From Phycisphaerales bacterium (lineage in GTDB: Bacteria; Planctomycetota; Phycisphaerae; Sedimentisphaerales; Anaerohalosphaeraceae), in the NCBI GenBank assembly GCA_011053245.1, contig DRGS01000038.1, forward strand, positions 1-7,843: 7,843 bases of DNA. The letters run 5' to 3'. How positions within the stretch are numbered: the first letter of the stretch is position 1; each line of letters opens with the position of its first letter. Positions 6,095-7,843 of the stretch are shown here, in pieces. Position numbers and translations under genes: made by a program. The notes under the pieces are model-generated. The model was not told the DNA's origin. It did not search any database and worked only from the letters and a program-made list of their open reading frames with translations.

Positions 6095-7111
6095 ATGTTT
6101 ATTGATGAAGCGAAAATCGGGATAAGGGCGGGTGACGGCGGGCATGGTTGCCTTAGTTTCCGGCGTGAGAAGTACATAGCCAAGGGCGGACCGGATGGCG
6201 GTAATGGCGGCTGCGGGGGGAATGTCTATCTGGAAACGGCTGAGGATGTCGATACGCTGATAGATTTTCGGGGTAAATATACATGGAAGGCGAAAAACGG
6301 CTTGCCGGGCGAGGGTAGCAATAAAACCGGTGCCGATGGGCCGGATCTTATTCTGCGTGTGCCGGTCGGGACGCTGGTTTACGATACGGGCTTGGACGAT
6401 CTTCTGCTTAAGGATCTTAATAAGCCGGGGATGAAGATACGGTTTTGCCGGGGCGGTAGAGGAGGCAGGGGTAATAAGTCGTTTGCCAATAGTGTGCGGC
6501 AGACGCCGCGATTCGCTACGAAGGGTAAAATCGGGCAGGACCGGGATATTCGCATGGAGCTAAAGCTCATTGCCGATGTCGGATTGGTCGGGATGCCCAA
6601 CGCCGGCAAGAGTACGCTGATATCGAGATGCTCGGACGCTAAACCGAAGATCGCGAATTACCCCTTTACGACGCTCAAGCCGGTGTTAGGGATCATTGAG
6701 TTGGAGGGTTTCAGGCGGTTCGTGATGGCCGATATTCCCGGGCTTATCGAAGGGGCACATAAGGGAGCGGGGCTTGGGCATGAATTTTTGCGACATATCG
6801 AACGGACGCGAATACTGGTGCATATTCTCGATCTTATGCCGACCGATGAATCCGATCCGGTGGAGAATTACGACAAGATACGAAACGAACTTGCTCAGCA
6901 TAGCGATGTGCTGGCGGAGAAGAAGGAAGTGATCGTTCTTAATAAGATCGATCTTGACGTTGATGAGTTGCTGGCCAATGATGTTATCGAGCGGTTTGCC
7001 GAGCGCGGGTGTGACGTCGGCTCGATACATAGCATCTCTGCGGTTACGGGCGAGGGACTTACAGAACTGAATAATACCCTGTGGAAAATGGTAAAGGGGC
7101 AGGCGGAATGA
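6095..7111 (+). CDS. obgE: ObgE/CgtA, ribosome-associated GTPase (338 aa)
   Basis: Conserved GTPase acting in 50S ribosome assembly and stress/cell-cycle control. Residues 1-158 form the glycine-rich Obg fold (GDGGHGCLSFRREKYIAKGG at 13-32, GGNGGCGGN at 35-43, GRGGRGNKSF at 121-130). The G domain follows: G1 GMPNAGKST (166-174), G2 in NYPFTTLKP (188-196), G3 DIPGLIEGAHKGAGLGHEFL (213-232), G4 NKID (283-286) and G5 SAVTG (315-319). The protein ends at 338, so the variable C-terminal OCT or acidic extension seen in some members is absent. This is common for the short Obg form. The start is fixed by an in-frame TAA at 6089-6091. The Shine-Dalgarno is poor (GAGAGG ends 15 bases upstream). The stop overlaps the coaX start as ATGA. 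The coding strand is strongly G-rich, opposite to ftsW-murG on the same strand. Confidence 0.97.
   Translation: MFIDEAKIGIRAGDGGHGCLSFRREKYIAKGGPDGGNGGCGGNVYLETAEDVDTLIDFRGKYTWKAKNGLPGEGSNKTGADGPDLILRVPVGTLVYDTGLDDLLLKDLNKPGMKIRFCRGGRGGRGNKSFANSVRQTPRFATKGKIGQDRDIRMELKLIADVGLVGMPNAGKSTLISRCSDAKPKIANYPFTTLKPVLGIIELEGFRRFVMADIPGLIEGAHKGAGLGHEFLRHIERTRILVHILDLMPTDESDPVENYDKIRNELAQHSDVLAEKKEVIVLNKIDLDVDELLANDVIERFAERGCDVGSIHSISAVTGEGLTELNNTLWKMVKGQAE
7093..7099 (+). promoter_or_regulatory. Ribosome binding site of coaX inside obgE
   Basis: AAAGGGG ends 8 bases before the coaX ATG at 7108, within the final codons of obgE. With the ATGA overlap this supports coupled translation and fixes the coaX start. 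Confidence 0.55.
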
Positions 7112-7843
7112 ATATAGTTGCGATCGATATTGGAAATACGAATATAACTGTCGGGCTGTTTCTCGATGATGCGGAGAAGTATATTGAGAAGATCGAGGGG
7201 TGCGATAGCGAACGTCTCGAAGCTGCGCTGGTCGAAGCGTGGGAGCAGGTTCCGTTCGCAAAGAGGGCCAAAGTCGAAAAGCGCGAAGGAGTTATCGTTG
7301 TCAGTTCGGTCAACGAGCAATGGACGAAGATGGTGAGCGATATGTGCAAGGGTGTATTAGGCGAAAAGATCAAGCTGATCGGTGTCGATGTGCCGCTGCC
7401 TATTGAGATGGGTGTGGAAAACGTGTCCGAGGTGGGGACGGACAGGGTCGTTGCGGCGGCGGCGGCGTTTGCGGTTGTTGAAGATGCGGTTGTCGTAGCG
7501 GATTTCGGGACGGCGGTTACTATCGATCTGGTCGATGAAGATGGCGTGTTCCTGGGCGGAGTGATATGTCCGGGATTTGAGCTTAGCGCCGGCGCTCTGG
7601 AAAAGGGGACGGCGAAACTGCCGAAGGTGACAGTTGAAAGGCCGAAGAATCCGGTCGGCGGCAGTACCGTCGAAGCGATCAATAGCGGGTTGTATTATTC
7701 GGCTATCGGGACGCTCAGAATGATGGCGGAAACTTATGCCGCTGAACTGGGCAAGTGGCCGCAATTGATAGTTACCGGCGGGTCGGCGGAGATAATAAAA
7801 CAGGATTGCGATTTCGTGGATTCGTGGGCGACGAATCTGGTGG
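7108..7843 (+). CDS. coaX: Type III pantothenate kinase CoaX (partial, C-terminus beyond right edge)
   Basis: Cytosolic enzyme that phosphorylates pantothenate with ATP, the first step of coenzyme A synthesis. 245 codons are visible of a family usually about 250-260 long, so only a short tail is missing. ASKHA-fold motifs are in order: the phosphate-binding DIGNTNITVGLF (7-18), EVGTDRVVAAAAAF (108-121) with D112 matching the catalytic Asp and R113 the conserved Arg, VADFGTAVTIDLV (130-142), FLGGVICPGFELSAGAL (148-164), and STVEAINSGLYYSAIGTL (186-203). The type III family is unrelated in fold to type I CoaA and is insensitive to CoA feedback. The ATG overlaps the obgE TGA by 4 bases, indicating an operon. 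The strand is G-rich like obgE. A run of five GCG codons encodes A116-A120. Confidence 0.95.
   Translation, partial: MNIVAIDIGNTNITVGLFLDDAEKYIEKIEGCDSERLEAALVEAWEQVPFAKRAKVEKREGVIVVSSVNEQWTKMVSDMCKGVLGEKIKLIGVDVPLPIEMGVENVSEVGTDRVVAAAAAFAVVEDAVVVADFGTAVTIDLVDEDGVFLGGVICPGFELSAGALEKGTAKLPKVTVERPKNPVGGSTVEAINSGLYYSAIGTLRMMAETYAAELGKWPQLIVTGGSAEIIKQDCDFVDSWATNLV
7453..7467 (+). repeat. (GCG)5 trinucleotide run in coaX
   Basis: Five consecutive GCG codons encode Ala116-Ala120 within the segment just after the catalytic GTDR. The run is in frame, so slippage would change length without breaking the frame. Confidence 0.7.

Noticed and set aside
6686..7261. Minus-strand open frame (191 codons) opposite obgE
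   Set aside because: It covers the obgE G3-G5 motifs in antisense and has no recognisable domain or ribosome site.
7059..7682. Long minus-strand open frame (207 codons) opposite obgE end and coaX
   Set aside because: It is low-complexity Ser/Thr/Pro-rich and lies antisense to the clearly conserved coaX frame, so it is a shadow produced by G-rich codons.

Overview
The window looks like a bacterial chromosome segment of moderate GC content (roughly half G+C by eye), tightly packed with conserved housekeeping genes. I see no mobile element, CRISPR array or RNA gene. The genome carries an archaeal/Thermus-type V/A-type rotary ATPase beside bacterial peptidoglycan genes. Bacteria with such ATPases include Thermus, spirochaetes, Chlamydiae/Planctomycetes-type lineages and several Firmicutes. 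A planctomycete (Phycisphaerae-like) or other PVC origin is a weak guess. I cannot fix the taxon from sequence alone.

Layout. (1) Positions 1-3417, minus strand: the first four genes of a V/A-ATPase operon in the order H(G)-I-K-E, read from about 3417 leftward. The E gene runs off the left edge, and C, F, A, B and D probably lie beyond it. The order matches the Thermus-like G-I-L-E-C-F-A-B-D arrangement. (2) Positions 3418-3606: a 189-base divergent intergenic region containing a perfect 10-bp inverted repeat and an A/T hairpin. (3) Positions 3607-5906, plus strand: ftsW and murG, overlapping by ATGA, which is the lipid II synthesis/polymerisation part of a dcw-type cluster. (4) Positions 5907-6094: an intergenic region with nested small repeats, an AT-rich stretch and a TATAAT box. 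(5) Positions 6095-7843, plus strand: obgE (ribosome-assembly GTPase) and coaX (type III pantothenate kinase), also overlapping by ATGA. coaX is cut by the right edge.

How the genes work together. The ATPase genes supply the membrane motor (I and K) and the peripheral stalk (E and H). The proteolipid keeps the residues that bind Na+ in the Enterococcus hirae enzyme, so a sodium-coupled machine is plausible. FtsW and MurG act at consecutive steps of septal wall synthesis. ObgE and CoaX are unrelated biochemically but appear translationally coupled.

The most notable observations are an abrupt strand-composition (GC skew) reversal inside the 5907-6094 intergenic region, independent of gene direction and with the polarity expected of a replication origin or an inversion junction, and a MurG that lacks the usual HEQN acceptor/donor-site motif. 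I did not find a clearly new multi-gene system.
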